From Bacteroidales bacterium (GTDB lineage Bacteria > Bacteroidota > Bacteroidia > Bacteroidales > JAGOPY01), in assembly GCA_023229505.1 (NCBI GenBank), contig JALNZD010000001.1, forward strand, positions 133,294-197,293: a stretch of 64,000 nt of DNA, written 5' to 3'. Shown here one piece after another: positions 24,833 to 33,837 of the stretch. Positions within the stretch are counted from its first letter, which is position 1, and each line of letters opens with the position of its first letter. The notes beneath the pieces were generated by a model. It did not search any database, was not told where the DNA came from, and saw nothing but the letters and a program-made list of their open reading frames with translations. Both the position numbers and the translations under genes were made by a program.

Positions 24833-25879
24833 ATGTCTGCTGACCTCCCGGAAATGAATGAAGACCAGGAGGTGCTGGAAGAAAGCCAGGACCTTTACGA
24901 ACATTATCGCTTTGTAGCCGATAAGGGACAGGGGCTGCTGCGTATCGACAAATTCCTGATGCTCCGCATTGAAAATGCCACACGAAATAAGATCCAGCAA
25001 GCGGCCCATGCCGGCAACATACTGGTGAACGGCCTTCCGGTCAAACCCAACTACCGGGTAAAACCGTTGGATGTGATCTCCATCGTTCTTTCACATCCTC
25101 CCAGGGAAATTGAGATCATCGCTGAAAATATCCCGGTGGAGATATTATACGAAGACAGCGACTTGCTGGTGGTTAACAAACAGGCAGGAATGGTCGTGCA
25201 TCCGGCTTACGGGAATTATACGGGCACACTGGTCAATGCCCTGGCTTTCCATCTCCAGGAGATCTCGCCGGACAAAGAACCTGGCCGGACCCCTTTCCTG
25301 GTTCACCGGATTGATAAGGACACCTCGGGGGTGATGATTGCAGCCAAGAACGAACTTGCCCAGGCCAGGCTGGCGGCACAGTTCTTTCATCACACGATCG
25401 ACCGGCATTATCTTGCACTGGTCTGGGGTGATTTTGAAGATGATAAGGGCACCATTACCGGTCATATCGGGCGAAGCATCCGCGACCGCAAGGTTTTTGC
25501 CGTATTTTCAGATGGTAGCCAGGGCAGGCATGCCGTGACACATTACACTGTTATCGAAAGATTCGGATATGTGACTTTGCTGGACTGCAAGCTCGAAACC
25601 GGCCGTACACACCAGATCCGGGTACATTTCCAGCATATCCGGCATCCCCTTTTTGGCGATGAAACTTATGGGGGCAATGTGATCCTGAAAGGCACCACCT
25701 TCACAAAATATAAGCAATTCGTGAATAACTGCTTTGCGATCCTCCCACGCCAGGCCCTGCATGCACGCTTACTAGCCTTTATCCACCCCACTACCAAACA
25801 ATGGATCCAGTTTGAGTCCGAACCGCCCGAAGATATGGCTACGGTGATTGAGAGGTGGAGGCGGTACAGGAAAGAATAA
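24833..25879 (+). CDS. RluA/RluD-family pseudouridine synthase
   Basis: A 348-residue enzyme with an N-terminal S4 RNA-binding domain (about 36-92, RIDKFLMLRIENATRNKIQQ) and the RluA catalytic domain (about 103-330) with motif HRIDKDTSG (158-166) containing catalytic Asp161. The motif LETGRTHQIRVH is also present. It isomerises uridines in rRNA or tRNA; the S4 domain favours the RluD-type 23S rRNA enzyme but the exact site cannot be read from sequence. It is the third gene of the PASTA operon. Confidence 0.92.
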   Translation: MSADLPEMNEDQEVLEESQDLYEHYRFVADKGQGLLRIDKFLMLRIENATRNKIQQAAHAGNILVNGLPVKPNYRVKPLDVISIVLSHPPREIEIIAENIPVEILYEDSDLLVVNKQAGMVVHPAYGNYTGTLVNALAFHLQEISPDKEPGRTPFLVHRIDKDTSGVMIAAKNELAQARLAAQFFHHTIDRHYLALVWGDFEDDKGTITGHIGRSIRDRKVFAVFSDGSQGRHAVTHYTVIERFGYVTLLDCKLETGRTHQIRVHFQHIRHPLFGDETYGGNVILKGTTFTKYKQFVNNCFAILPRQALHARLLAFIHPTTKQWIQFESEPPEDMATVIERWRRYRKE

Positions 25880-25936
25880 TTCCAAATTCCAAATTCCAAA
25901 TTCCAAATTGCTGACTGCTGACTGTTGACTGCTGAC
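25880..25936. repeat. Intergenic heptamer tandem repeats
   Basis: Four copies of ATTCCAA are followed by several copies of a CTGACTG/TTGACTG heptamer. The repeats fill the whole gap between the convergent pseudouridine synthase and mazG genes. Confidence 0.75.
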
Positions 25937-26719
25937 TTAATTTCCTGCCCTCTTTGCTTCATTCCAGAAAGCATCCATTTCCTCCAGCGACATCTGGTGA
26001 AGGGCCTTGCCCGTGTTCCTGGCACCTTTCTCAACATATTGAAACCTCTTGATGAATTTTCTGTTAGTCCGTTCAAGGGCATCTTCAGGATTGATATCGA
26101 TAAAACGGGCATAATTGACCAGAGCAAATAACAGGTCGCCAAATTCCATCTCAAGCTTTTGCTTGTCAAAATCTTCTTCAGCACATTCGACTTCTCTTCT
26201 GAACTCGTGCATTTCCTCAACTACCTTATCCCATACCTGCGAGATTTTATCCCAGTCGAAACCGACACCGCCGGCCTTTTCCTGGATGCGGTAAGCTTTA
26301 ACCAGTGCAGGAAGTGAATGAGGAACACCCCCCAACACTGACTCACGGCCTTCTGTCATTTTGATTTTCTCCCAGTTGTCCCTGACCTCGCCTGCATTTT
26401 TCACCTGCACATTGCCGTATATATGAGGGTGCCGCCTGATCAGTTTCTCACATATCGAGTCAAGTACATCCCTGATATCAAACGCATTCTTTTCACTTCC
26501 AATTTTCGCGTAAAAAACGATATGCAGCATCAGGTCGCCAAGTTCATTTTTGATTCCATCCGGGTCCTTTTCCATGATTGAATCTGACAGCTCATAAGTT
26601 TCCTCCAATGTCAGGTGCCGGAGGCTGTCGAAAGTCTGCTCACGATCCCAGGGGCATTTCTCCCTTAATTCATCCATAATATTGAGAAGGTTTGCAAAAG
26701 ATTGTATCCGGGGATCCAT
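25937..26719 (-). CDS. mazG: MazG nucleoside triphosphate pyrophosphohydrolase
   Basis: A 260-residue enzyme from ATG 26719 (MDPRIQSFANLLNIMDELR); a longer open frame upstream is unlikely because family members begin near this point. It has the two MazG domains, the first with LREKCPWDREQTFDSLRHLTLEE and EETYELSDSI metal-binding glutamates, the second near EEMHEFRREVECAEED. MazG hydrolyses NTPs and can lower ppGpp. It is divergent from the lipid A hydrolase gene. Confidence 0.93.
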   Translation of the reverse strand: MDPRIQSFANLLNIMDELREKCPWDREQTFDSLRHLTLEETYELSDSIMEKDPDGIKNELGDLMLHIVFYAKIGSEKNAFDIRDVLDSICEKLIRRHPHIYGNVQVKNAGEVRDNWEKIKMTEGRESVLGGVPHSLPALVKAYRIQEKAGGVGFDWDKISQVWDKVVEEMHEFRREVECAEEDFDKQKLEMEFGDLLFALVNYARFIDINPEDALERTNRKFIKRFQYVEKGARNTGKALHQMSLEEMDAFWNEAKRAGN

Positions 26720-26788
26720 AAATCTTATTTTACGCAAAAGTAAGGTTAAATGACCTATGGGTTTACCTTTAACTGGATTGTATTTTAC

Positions 26789-26796
26789 TAATTTTG
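26789..26796 (+). promoter_or_regulatory. Possible -7 box for the acyloxyacyl hydrolase gene
   Basis: TAATTTTG matches TAnnTTTG and lies 44 bp before ATG 26841. It falls within the 84-base extension of the open frame, which supports the downstream start. No good -33 box is visible. Confidence 0.35.
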
Positions 26797-26840
26797 TCCA
26801 CACCTTTATTCTCGGAGTTATTTCATGGTCAGTCCCTGTC

Positions 26841-28022
26841 ATGCATAAGCTATTCAGAACATTACCCGGTGGTTTTACCCTGCGGGGCACAATCGGGCTT
26901 TTGGTTCTGTTCTTTTTGGCAGGTCCTGTCAATGCACAACAAGAATTCCGTCACAAGCTCCGGAGTCATGGCATTGTATTGGAAGGCAGGGTTTACTATG
27001 GCTGGACACTTGACCATCATATTGAAATAACGCCTTATAAACGGCACTACCCTGCTTATGAAATAAGCGTTCTCAAGGCCACTTATGGCCGCACACGTTG
27101 GGAATACATGTACAATTATCCTCTGATCGGGATTTCATATTGGTATTCCGACCTTGGTCGCACCAAGCCCCTGGGGGCGGCTCATGCAATTTTCCCCTAC
27201 ATTAATTTTCCATTACTACAGAAGAAAGGATTTAATGTCTATTTCCGGCTTGGTGTGGGCATCGGTTACCTTACCCAAAAATACGACCGCTATGATAATT
27301 TCGAGAACCTGGCCATTGGCTCTCATCTCAATGGCGCCGTCAATCTTCTTCTTGAAGCCCGCCTGCGATTGGGCAAAAGGTTCATGGCAGCCGGGGGAGT
27401 ATCGTTAATGCATTTTTCCAATGGGGCCATCAAACAACCAAACTATGGCCTGAATATGCCCGGGGTTAGCTTTTCCCTGGCCTACAGGCTGAGCCGGGAA
27501 AACCCTTATCAGAGGCAGAAACTGCTTCCGGAACTCGTCCCCTTTGAATTCGATGGAAAGAAGTTTCTTCAACTCGACTTGAATGCAGGATTCGGTATCA
27601 AAGACTTACATGCCACTCTTGGTAATGGGAACCAATATGTTGTGGCTGTGGTTTATGGTAACCTGCTCTGGCCTGTGCGTTTCAAGAGCAGAATCGGTTT
27701 TGGCTTCGATATCTCGTATGATGGTTCGGATGAGAAACTGCTTGAAGTCAGGGGTAACGTTCCAAAACACCGGATCAATATTGTCAAAACCGGCGTGACA
27801 GGAAGCTATGAGCTTGCTTTCTCCAGGATGGCAATTATGATGAACCTGGGTATAAATATTTCAGGTGCCGATAAAAGCGATGGTTATGTCTATGAAAAGC
27901 TTGCCCTCCGCTACAGGATTACAAAAAACCTTTTCGGCAGCCTTACGCTGAAAGCTTATTATGGCAAGGCCGATTATATCACATTCGGATTGGGTTACAG
28001 GATACCTGTCAAATATTACTGA
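26841..28022 (+). CDS. Acyloxyacyl hydrolase / PagL-like lipid A deacylase
   Basis: A 393-residue outer-membrane protein from ATG 26841 (MHKLFRTLPGG). A signal peptide ends near VNAQQ. The N-terminal barrel part has FPAYEIS-like and RWEYMYNYPLIGISYWYSD segments, and a catalytic-type motif MHFSNGAIKQPNYGLN, where His and Ser match the PagL catalytic pair. PagL enzymes remove a 3-O acyl chain from lipid A. The C-terminal about 150 residues form further beta-strands (LYGKADYITFGLGYRIP). Family call is good; lipid A specificity is inferred. Confidence 0.83.
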   Translation: MHKLFRTLPGGFTLRGTIGLLVLFFLAGPVNAQQEFRHKLRSHGIVLEGRVYYGWTLDHHIEITPYKRHYPAYEISVLKATYGRTRWEYMYNYPLIGISYWYSDLGRTKPLGAAHAIFPYINFPLLQKKGFNVYFRLGVGIGYLTQKYDRYDNFENLAIGSHLNGAVNLLLEARLRLGKRFMAAGGVSLMHFSNGAIKQPNYGLNMPGVSFSLAYRLSRENPYQRQKLLPELVPFEFDGKKFLQLDLNAGFGIKDLHATLGNGNQYVVAVVYGNLLWPVRFKSRIGFGFDISYDGSDEKLLEVRGNVPKHRINIVKTGVTGSYELAFSRMAIMMNLGINISGADKSDGYVYEKLALRYRITKNLFGSLTLKAYYGKADYITFGLGYRIPVKYY

Positions 28023-28032
28023 TAAAGAAAAG

Positions 28033-28776
28033 ATGAAGATGAAAAGACTGATCAAATTATTTTTCACTGTAATGGCGCTATTACTTACCCAATGTAGCAA
28101 AGATGATGGCATATGCGTCAGTTCAACCGGGAAAACTATCACGCAGGATCGCACAGGTCTTCCGTATCATTATGTTGAAGTTTACGATAACATCAATCTT
28201 ATTCTGACCCAGGATAGCGCCTTTACCGGCATAAAAGTGGAAGCCGGTGAGAATCTCATTGATGGCATCACAACTGAGATTGACAGCGGGAAGCTCGTGC
28301 TTAGGAATTGTAATTCATGTAACTGGCTGCGGAGCTTCGAAGTACCGGTGAATGTTTACCTGACATTTACCCAACTGGACACCCTTATTTTTCGTGCAGC
28401 CGGAAAAATTACCTGCACCAATGAATGGACGAATGATTCCGTCTATTTTGATGTGATCGGGGGAGGAGGACAAATTGACCTGAAACTGAATGTATTTAAA
28501 TCTTATTTATCTGTCCTGTACGGAACAGTTACCGTCAATGTCACAGGGTTTTCGCAGGTCACCTTCATTTCAAGCCAGGGATATGGCCCCTTTCACGCTG
28601 AAAATCTTTACTCAATGTATACTTACATTTACACTTACAGCCCGAATGATGTGTTTGTTTATGCCAAGAATGAGCTGGGCGCAGAGATCGGCAATATCGG
28701 CAACGTTTATTACCGTGGCGACCCGCCGGAAGTTAGCACCAACATTACTGGTGAAGGGAAGCTTATTAAACTATGA
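28033..28776 (+). CDS. DUF2807-type (GIN domain) lipoprotein
   Basis: A 247-residue lipoprotein starting at ATG 28033, 10 bp after the preceding stop, with lipobox LLTQC (Cys about 22). The mature part is a repetitive right-handed beta structure: VEVYDNINLILTQDS, IKVEAGENLIDGI, LVLRNCNSCNWL, LTFTQLDTLIFRAAGKI. This matches the DUF2807/GIN adhesin-head family common in Bacteroidota. Function is unknown. It ends just before the inverted heptamer array that separates it from the convergent peroxiredoxin gene. Confidence 0.82.
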   Translation: MKMKRLIKLFFTVMALLLTQCSKDDGICVSSTGKTITQDRTGLPYHYVEVYDNINLILTQDSAFTGIKVEAGENLIDGITTEIDSGKLVLRNCNSCNWLRSFEVPVNVYLTFTQLDTLIFRAAGKITCTNEWTNDSVYFDVIGGGGQIDLKLNVFKSYLSVLYGTVTVNVTGFSQVTFISSQGYGPFHAENLYSMYTYIYTYSPNDVFVYAKNELGAEIGNIGNVYYRGDPPEVSTNITGEGKLIKL

Positions 28777-28781
28777 GTAGG

Positions 28782-28873
28782 CTGTTGACAGTTGACAGTT
28801 GACAGTTGGCAGGATTATTAAACTGCTTACTTCTAACTGTCAACTGTCAACTGTCAACTGTCAACTGTCAACT
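28782..28873. repeat. Inverted heptamer array, probable bidirectional terminator
   Basis: Three to four copies of GTTGACA (28784-28809) face about five copies of the complement TGTCAAC (28838-28872) across a 25-nt loop. The arms can pair over roughly 25 bases, giving a strong hairpin between two convergent genes. Confidence 0.75.
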
Positions 28874-28875
28874 TC

Positions 28876-29511
28876 TTAATGCCTGTGCGCAAGGTAATCT
28901 GCTACACCCTCGGCAGTGGCCTTCATGGCTGTCTCACCTGCGTGCCAGTTGGCCGGGCAAACCTCGCCATTTTCTTCGAAGAACTGAAGTGCATCGACCA
29001 TGCGGAGAGCTTCGTCAATGCTGCGGCCAAGCGGCAGGTCGTTGACCAATTGGTGACGCACTACACCCTGCTTATCGATCAGAAATAATCCACGGTAAGC
29101 TACGGCTTCACCTTCGAAATCCAACTCGCCATCTTCCGTATAATCATATTCACCGGCAAGCACATCATAGTTTTCCGAGATGGTTTTGGAAAGATCAGAT
29201 ACCAATGGGAAAGTAACACCTTTTATGCCGCCATCTTTCAACTCAGTATTCAGCCATGCCCAGTGAGAAAATTTACTATCTATCGAACATCCGACCACTG
29301 CTACATTTCTTTGCTCAAACTCTGCAAGTTTATCCTGGAATGCCAGGATCTCAGTCGGGCACACAAAAGTAAAATCCAAAGGGTAAAAAAAGAAAACAAC
29401 ATATTTTTTCCCAATGAATTGTTCAAGGGAAAATTTCCCGACAAATTCACCACCATTTATCACGGCGTCAGCTTCGAATAACGGAGCCTTTTTACCAACT
29501 AAAACTGCCAT
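28876..29511 (-). CDS. 2-Cys peroxiredoxin (AhpC/Prx1 type)
   Basis: A 211-residue thiol peroxidase with peroxidatic Cys51 in FTFVCPTE and resolving Cys185 in GEVCPANW, and the family motif DFTFVCPTEILAFQDKL (45-61). It reduces hydrogen peroxide, organic peroxides and possibly peroxynitrite. It is slightly longer at the N-terminus than E. coli AhpC, as is usual for the Prx1 branch. No ahpF is adjacent, so the reductant would be thioredoxin or a distant AhpF. A promoter with correct spacing lies 77-107 bp upstream. Confidence 0.95.
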   Translation of the reverse strand: MAVLVGKKAPLFEADAVINGGEFVGKFSLEQFIGKKYVVFFFYPLDFTFVCPTEILAFQDKLAEFEQRNVAVVGCSIDSKFSHWAWLNTELKDGGIKGVTFPLVSDLSKTISENYDVLAGEYDYTEDGELDFEGEAVAYRGLFLIDKQGVVRHQLVNDLPLGRSIDEALRMVDALQFFEENGEVCPANWHAGETAMKATAEGVADYLAHRH

Positions 29512-29587
29512 ACAATATTAATTTTAAGTTTTAAATTTTAAATTTTAAGTTAATTCTGTATTCTATATTCTGTCTTCTAATAAATTA

Positions 29588-29618
29588 CAAAGGTAATCCA
29601 TTCCTCCAGATATTCAAC
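29588..29618 (-). promoter_or_regulatory. Promoter of the peroxiredoxin gene
   Basis: On the minus strand TGTTG (complement of 29615-29619) is followed after 19 nt by TACCTTTG (complement of 29588-29595), matching the -33 and -7 elements and spacing. The leader would be about 70 nt and passes through the AT-rich TTTAAATT repeats (29525-29555). Confidence 0.5.
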
Positions 29619-29621
29619 AAC

Positions 29622-31136
29622 TCACATAATCTCCCTGATATCAAAGATCAGCATTTTATCATCGAGGAAATCGTACAGGGTCATTTTACGCAGCTGATAA
29701 TAATTTACCCAGTAACTGCGAAGGGCTGAATAATAACCTTTCCGGGCATTATCATTGTCGATCTGCGCATTGTTGAGTTCGAGCACGTCATTAACCTGGC
29801 CGATCATGTAACGTTTCTGAGTCACATCGTATCTTTTCTGTGCCACCGTATCGGCTTTGGCCGCAATAAACAGCTGATTCTTCTGCATATTAAACTGCAT
29901 AACGGTCAGAAATACATTTTGTTCAAAATCTATAATTTCCTGCTCAACAGATGTTTGTTCAAGTTCGAAGTTTGATTCCGCTACCCTGATTTGTCCTCTT
30001 GCCTTCCCCCAATCGAGGATAGGTATGTTCATTCCGACATTCAGCTGCTGCTGATCTACAGGGTTCTTGTATACATTGGATAATAATCCGGTACTTTGCG
30101 TCAGTCCGTATTCAACGTAAAGGTCTGCATCAAACCTTCCGTTCATTTTAGCTCTTCTGACATCGCTTTCAGCAGTGATCAGCCGTTCCTGGAAGTCTAT
30201 TGAAGCAGCGGTGTTTCTTCTGGCTTCATCCAATGCTTTTGCTGCACTGATCATATCATACCGGGTTTCCGCCGGCGGCAATAGTTTAATTGCACCGGCA
30301 TCTTTTATCCTCAGATAAGACTTGAGGCGGAACAACATATTCTCATAATCAAGGCTTGCATTATCCACTGAAGCTTTCGCCCTGAGAAAGTTGAGCTCAA
30401 GTTGCAAGAGGTCGTTTTCAGCAATCTTTCCCAGTTGGTACCTCCCCCGGGCGATCTTGTAAAGGGTATCATAATTGTTCAGGTTCTTTTCGGCAATTAA
30501 CTTCTCGATCTGCGCCAGTAACAAATTAAAAAAATGATTGATCGTCGTGATAGAAACCTGCTCAACATCTTCCATATACTGCCGTTTGGCTTTCTCATAC
30601 TTGAGCGGCTCCAGTTGCTTCGCCCAGCGGTATTCGTTATACTGGAAAACAGGCTGGCGATATCCTATGATTATTGGTGTCGATTGATAATTGGAGTACG
30701 TGCTGTCCGGATAAAAATTATCCAAACGTTGAAGCCGTGATTCAAGGAAAACTGACCCACCGGTGAAACCGATTTTCTGATTAATCGTCATCCCGGCTGA
30801 ATAATTGCCAAGCGTGTTATATTGGAAGATATCCGGTCCGTCCGGGACGGAAATCGTACGGAATGAACGGCTGAAACTGGGAAGATTAGCATCCAGATTA
30901 ACGGAAGGGAGATAGTCGGCTTTGAAAGAGCGATACTGCCAATAGTTAATCCTGAAACGATGCTTGGCGATCATGGCATCTGAAGATTTAGTCTGGGCAA
31001 TGGCCAGGGCATCGCTGAGGTTCAGCACCAGGGTGTCATTCTGGGAAAATGCAGATGACAGGTTGATCATCAGGACAAAAGCAACAGAAAAAATGATCTT
31101 TGACCTCTTGATGGAATATGATTTTATTCTATTCAT
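29622..31136 (-). CDS. TolC-family outer-membrane efflux protein
   Basis: A 504-residue protein with a signal peptide (about 15-32) and two long helical repeats of the TolC type, for example NLSDALAIAQTKSSDAMIAKHRF near 38-60 and DWGKARGQIRVAESNFELEQ near 375. It would form the outer-membrane channel of a tripartite exporter with the HlyD and permease genes upstream. The start overlaps the permease gene by 8 bp, which indicates translational coupling. Confidence 0.87.
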   Translation of the reverse strand: MNRIKSYSIKRSKIIFSVAFVLMINLSSAFSQNDTLVLNLSDALAIAQTKSSDAMIAKHRFRINYWQYRSFKADYLPSVNLDANLPSFSRSFRTISVPDGPDIFQYNTLGNYSAGMTINQKIGFTGGSVFLESRLQRLDNFYPDSTYSNYQSTPIIIGYRQPVFQYNEYRWAKQLEPLKYEKAKRQYMEDVEQVSITTINHFFNLLLAQIEKLIAEKNLNNYDTLYKIARGRYQLGKIAENDLLQLELNFLRAKASVDNASLDYENMLFRLKSYLRIKDAGAIKLLPPAETRYDMISAAKALDEARRNTAASIDFQERLITAESDVRRAKMNGRFDADLYVEYGLTQSTGLLSNVYKNPVDQQQLNVGMNIPILDWGKARGQIRVAESNFELEQTSVEQEIIDFEQNVFLTVMQFNMQKNQLFIAAKADTVAQKRYDVTQKRYMIGQVNDVLELNNAQIDNDNARKGYYSALRSYWVNYYQLRKMTLYDFLDDKMLIFDIREIM

Positions 31137-32523
31137 ATCTTAAAGATTCAACCGGATCCTGGTCCGAGGCCCTTTTTGCCGGCATGTATCCGAAGAGGAT
31201 TCCTATAAAAGCTGAAACCCCGAATGATACCACGATTGATATCGGTTTGACTATCGTCAGGATCCCTGTGGTGCGGTGGATCATTATGGCAAAAATGACG
31301 CCAAGGGCAATGCCGATCACCCCGCCGGAGATGCTGATGATGATGGCTTCAGAAAGAAACTGGAAAATGACATCTCTCCGGGTAGCCCCTGATGCCCGGC
31401 GGATGCCGATCTCTTTGGTCCGTTCCATGACTGACGCCAGCATGATGTTCATGATGCCAATGCCCCCTACTACCAATGAAATACCTGCAATGAAACCCAG
31501 GACGATGTTGAAAATGTCTTTTGTTTTTTGTTCCTGTTTAAGTAATAACTCAGGAACACTAATCTGAAAATCATCAACCTGCTGATGCCGCCTTTTCAGC
31601 ATGGCTGTAAGGGCTTTTGTGGTAGCATCCAGGTATTTGCTGTCGGACACCTGTACCACGACCTTATCCAGCTGGTTATAATTGTCATCCATTGAACCCG
31701 AAGAACTGCTTGAAAAGGAAGCCATGCCTCCATCTATAAACATCATCGAACTCCCCCCCTGCCGCAGCGAGGCATCATTTACATAAGCACGGTCCCTGTA
31801 CCTGAGCAGTACCGTGTGGATGGGCGCATAGATATGGTCATTGTAATCACTGATGCCAATGTCTTTTGATTCATCAACCTGGAAAGCCCGGTTTTCTAAT
31901 ACACCGATCACGGTAAGCCAGATCCCGCCACATTTGATGGTTTTACCCAATGGGTCTTCCTGTGAGAAGAACCTTGATTTTACGCTGGGGCCGATAATAC
32001 AAACCGGGCTGCCTGATATTACCTGCTGTTCCTGGAAATACTGTCCCGCAAATAGTTTCAGGTTATAAACTTCGAAAAAATCGTTGGTCACCCCGATCAA
32101 CTTGGCTGCTGAACGTTTGCCGCCTTTAATAATGAAAGAGTCATAACTAACTTCAGCACTGACCCTCGTGACGGTCGGAATAATGTCTTTTATGCTTTCA
32201 GCGTCTTCCAGGGTAAGGCCAGGGGAATATTTTTTCTGCATCTTCTGCCCGCTGCTTTCTTCAGCTGATCCTCCCCCACTTTTACCGTTCAGTTCGAGCA
32301 GTGGGGTGACGACGATGTTGTTCACCCCGACCAGTTTGATCTGGTCGAGGATTTCTTTCCTGGCGCCATTTCCAATGGCCATCATGGAGATTACTGCTGC
32401 TACCCCAAATATGACGCCCAGTGCGGTGAGCATTGATCTGAAACGGTTGGCGATCACTGCTTCCACCGCAATATTGAGCGAGTGGAAATAACGCTGGTAG
32501 GTTGTTTTCCGGATATTTTTCAT
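31129..32523 (-). CDS. MacB-type ABC transporter permease
   Basis: A 464-residue permease with the MacB plan: N-terminal helix (about 33-50), a large periplasmic domain (about 55-330), and three C-terminal helices (about 343-365, 392-415, 425-445) with the FtsX motif GGIGIMNIMLASVMERTKEIG and GIRRASGATRRDV. It has no ATP-binding domain of its own. The periplasmic part has a Ser/Gly-rich insertion (FSSSSSGS). An ATPase gene would be expected next to it but none is within this cluster. Confidence 0.88.
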   Translation of the reverse strand: MKNIRKTTYQRYFHSLNIAVEAVIANRFRSMLTALGVIFGVAAVISMMAIGNGARKEILDQIKLVGVNNIVVTPLLELNGKSGGGSAEESSGQKMQKKYSPGLTLEDAESIKDIIPTVTRVSAEVSYDSFIIKGGKRSAAKLIGVTNDFFEVYNLKLFAGQYFQEQQVISGSPVCIIGPSVKSRFFSQEDPLGKTIKCGGIWLTVIGVLENRAFQVDESKDIGISDYNDHIYAPIHTVLLRYRDRAYVNDASLRQGGSSMMFIDGGMASFSSSSSGSMDDNYNQLDKVVVQVSDSKYLDATTKALTAMLKRRHQQVDDFQISVPELLLKQEQKTKDIFNIVLGFIAGISLVVGGIGIMNIMLASVMERTKEIGIRRASGATRRDVIFQFLSEAIIISISGGVIGIALGVIFAIMIHRTTGILTIVKPISIVVSFGVSAFIGILFGYMPAKRASDQDPVESLRYE

Positions 32524-32531
32524 CTTAATGG

Positions 32532-33812
32532 CTAATGGGCCTTGTCGCTTTCCTGGCGGAATTTCCCGATCACCTCGGGATCAAGCCTGATTAGCTTGCT
32601 CTTCTCCGCATCTGTCGGGGGAACCAGGTAGACCTCTTCACCCGCCTCCAGCCCGGCCCTGATAATCACTTCATTTTCATTAGAAAGGCCCGGAATAACC
32701 TGTTTGCGTGAATTTCCAACATAAACATAGCTCATACTATCATTCGATTGCACGCAATCAAGCGGAATAAAAAGTACGCTGTCGACACTCGACGTCAGGA
32801 CCTCATTCTTGGTCGTCATCGCTGGTCTGAGAATTGAGTCAAATTCGTTCACTTCAATACTGACCTCAAAGACTTTGGCGTTTGAATTCGGCAGTTGCTG
32901 CCCGATGTTAGCCACTTCAGTCACAGTCCCGGTAAATTTCTTGTCGGGAAACGCGTCTACACCTATGCGTACCTCCTGGTTGACCTTGACTTTGCTGATA
33001 TCAATCTCGTTCACATAAGTCTTGGATTTCATTTCTTTGAGATTGGGAAGTTCGGCAACAATCGGATCCCAGACACTGATTTGTGATCCAATCCCCTGCT
33101 TCTGGCCATCCCAGCCCCGGCGATAGATCACCATGCCTGATTTAGGAGCAAATATGGTAAACTCGTTCAGCAACGCCACCATCTTGGCATAATCCGACTG
33201 GACTTTCTTCTTGGAAGTATTGATCTCCTGCATGTCAGCCTCGGACTTCCTGAGCTTTACTTCGTAATTTTCGACAGCTTGTTCATAATTCCGCTGGGCT
33301 CTTTCGAGTTCAATCTTTGCCTGTCGCTGCGTTGCCGGCGGTTCATAGATCGACTGGTCGACCACGATCTGTTTCTCTTCGAGGGCATACTTCAGGTTAA
33401 CCAGGTTATCCCTGTTCGTTCTAAGCTCAAGGGTCGTATCTAGCTGGGTTTTGGTAAACTGGGTTTCCAGTTTCTCTATCTCAAGCTCCTGGTCTTTCAT
33501 CTTATTCACCAGTTCGGTGCGGTCCAGCGTGGCAATGTATTCTCCCGAATCGACCACTGTTCCGTCCGGGATAATATCTTCGATCTTGATCTGCCAGATG
33601 CGGAAATCACGCAGGTTAACAGGACCGTTAATCTTTTCTGAGCTTTTAGCCTCCAGTTCCCCCGTTGTCGTAACCGTTACATCAAATTTACCAAATTTAA
33701 CAGGGACCTTAACCGTCGTTTCTTTATCCGGGCCGCTTCCGGCGACCATCCAGATGATGACTATCAATAATACGGCGGCCAGGCTGATCAGATAAATCTT
33801 ACTTTTTTTCAT
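32532..33812 (-). CDS. Periplasmic adaptor (HlyD/RND membrane-fusion family)
   Basis: A 426-residue membrane-fusion protein with an N-terminal anchor (about 5-24), a lipoyl/barrel-sandwich domain (GKFDVTVTTTGELEAKSS), a long coiled-coil hairpin (about 110-215, rich in Glu, Lys and Gln), and C-terminal beta-barrel domains. It links the MacB-like permease to the TolC-like channel. It follows the second moxR gene by 25 bp and is followed by the permease after 8 bp. Confidence 0.87.
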   Translation of the reverse strand: MKKSKIYLISLAAVLLIVIIWMVAGSGPDKETTVKVPVKFGKFDVTVTTTGELEAKSSEKINGPVNLRDFRIWQIKIEDIIPDGTVVDSGEYIATLDRTELVNKMKDQELEIEKLETQFTKTQLDTTLELRTNRDNLVNLKYALEEKQIVVDQSIYEPPATQRQAKIELERAQRNYEQAVENYEVKLRKSEADMQEINTSKKKVQSDYAKMVALLNEFTIFAPKSGMVIYRRGWDGQKQGIGSQISVWDPIVAELPNLKEMKSKTYVNEIDISKVKVNQEVRIGVDAFPDKKFTGTVTEVANIGQQLPNSNAKVFEVSIEVNEFDSILRPAMTTKNEVLTSSVDSVLFIPLDCVQSNDSMSYVYVGNSRKQVIPGLSNENEVIIRAGLEAGEEVYLVPPTDAEKSKLIRLDPEVIGKFRQESDKAH

Positions 33813-33837
33813 AATGGCCAGTGTTGATATGACTATG

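Noticed and set aside
26757..26840. Longer start for the acyloxyacyl hydrolase gene
   Set aside because: A -7 promoter box falls in this segment and the downstream ATG gives a normal signal peptide.
28782..28873. Repeat array considered as CRISPR
   Set aside because: Units are 7 bp and contiguous with no unique spacers; the two halves are inverted, so a hairpin fits better.
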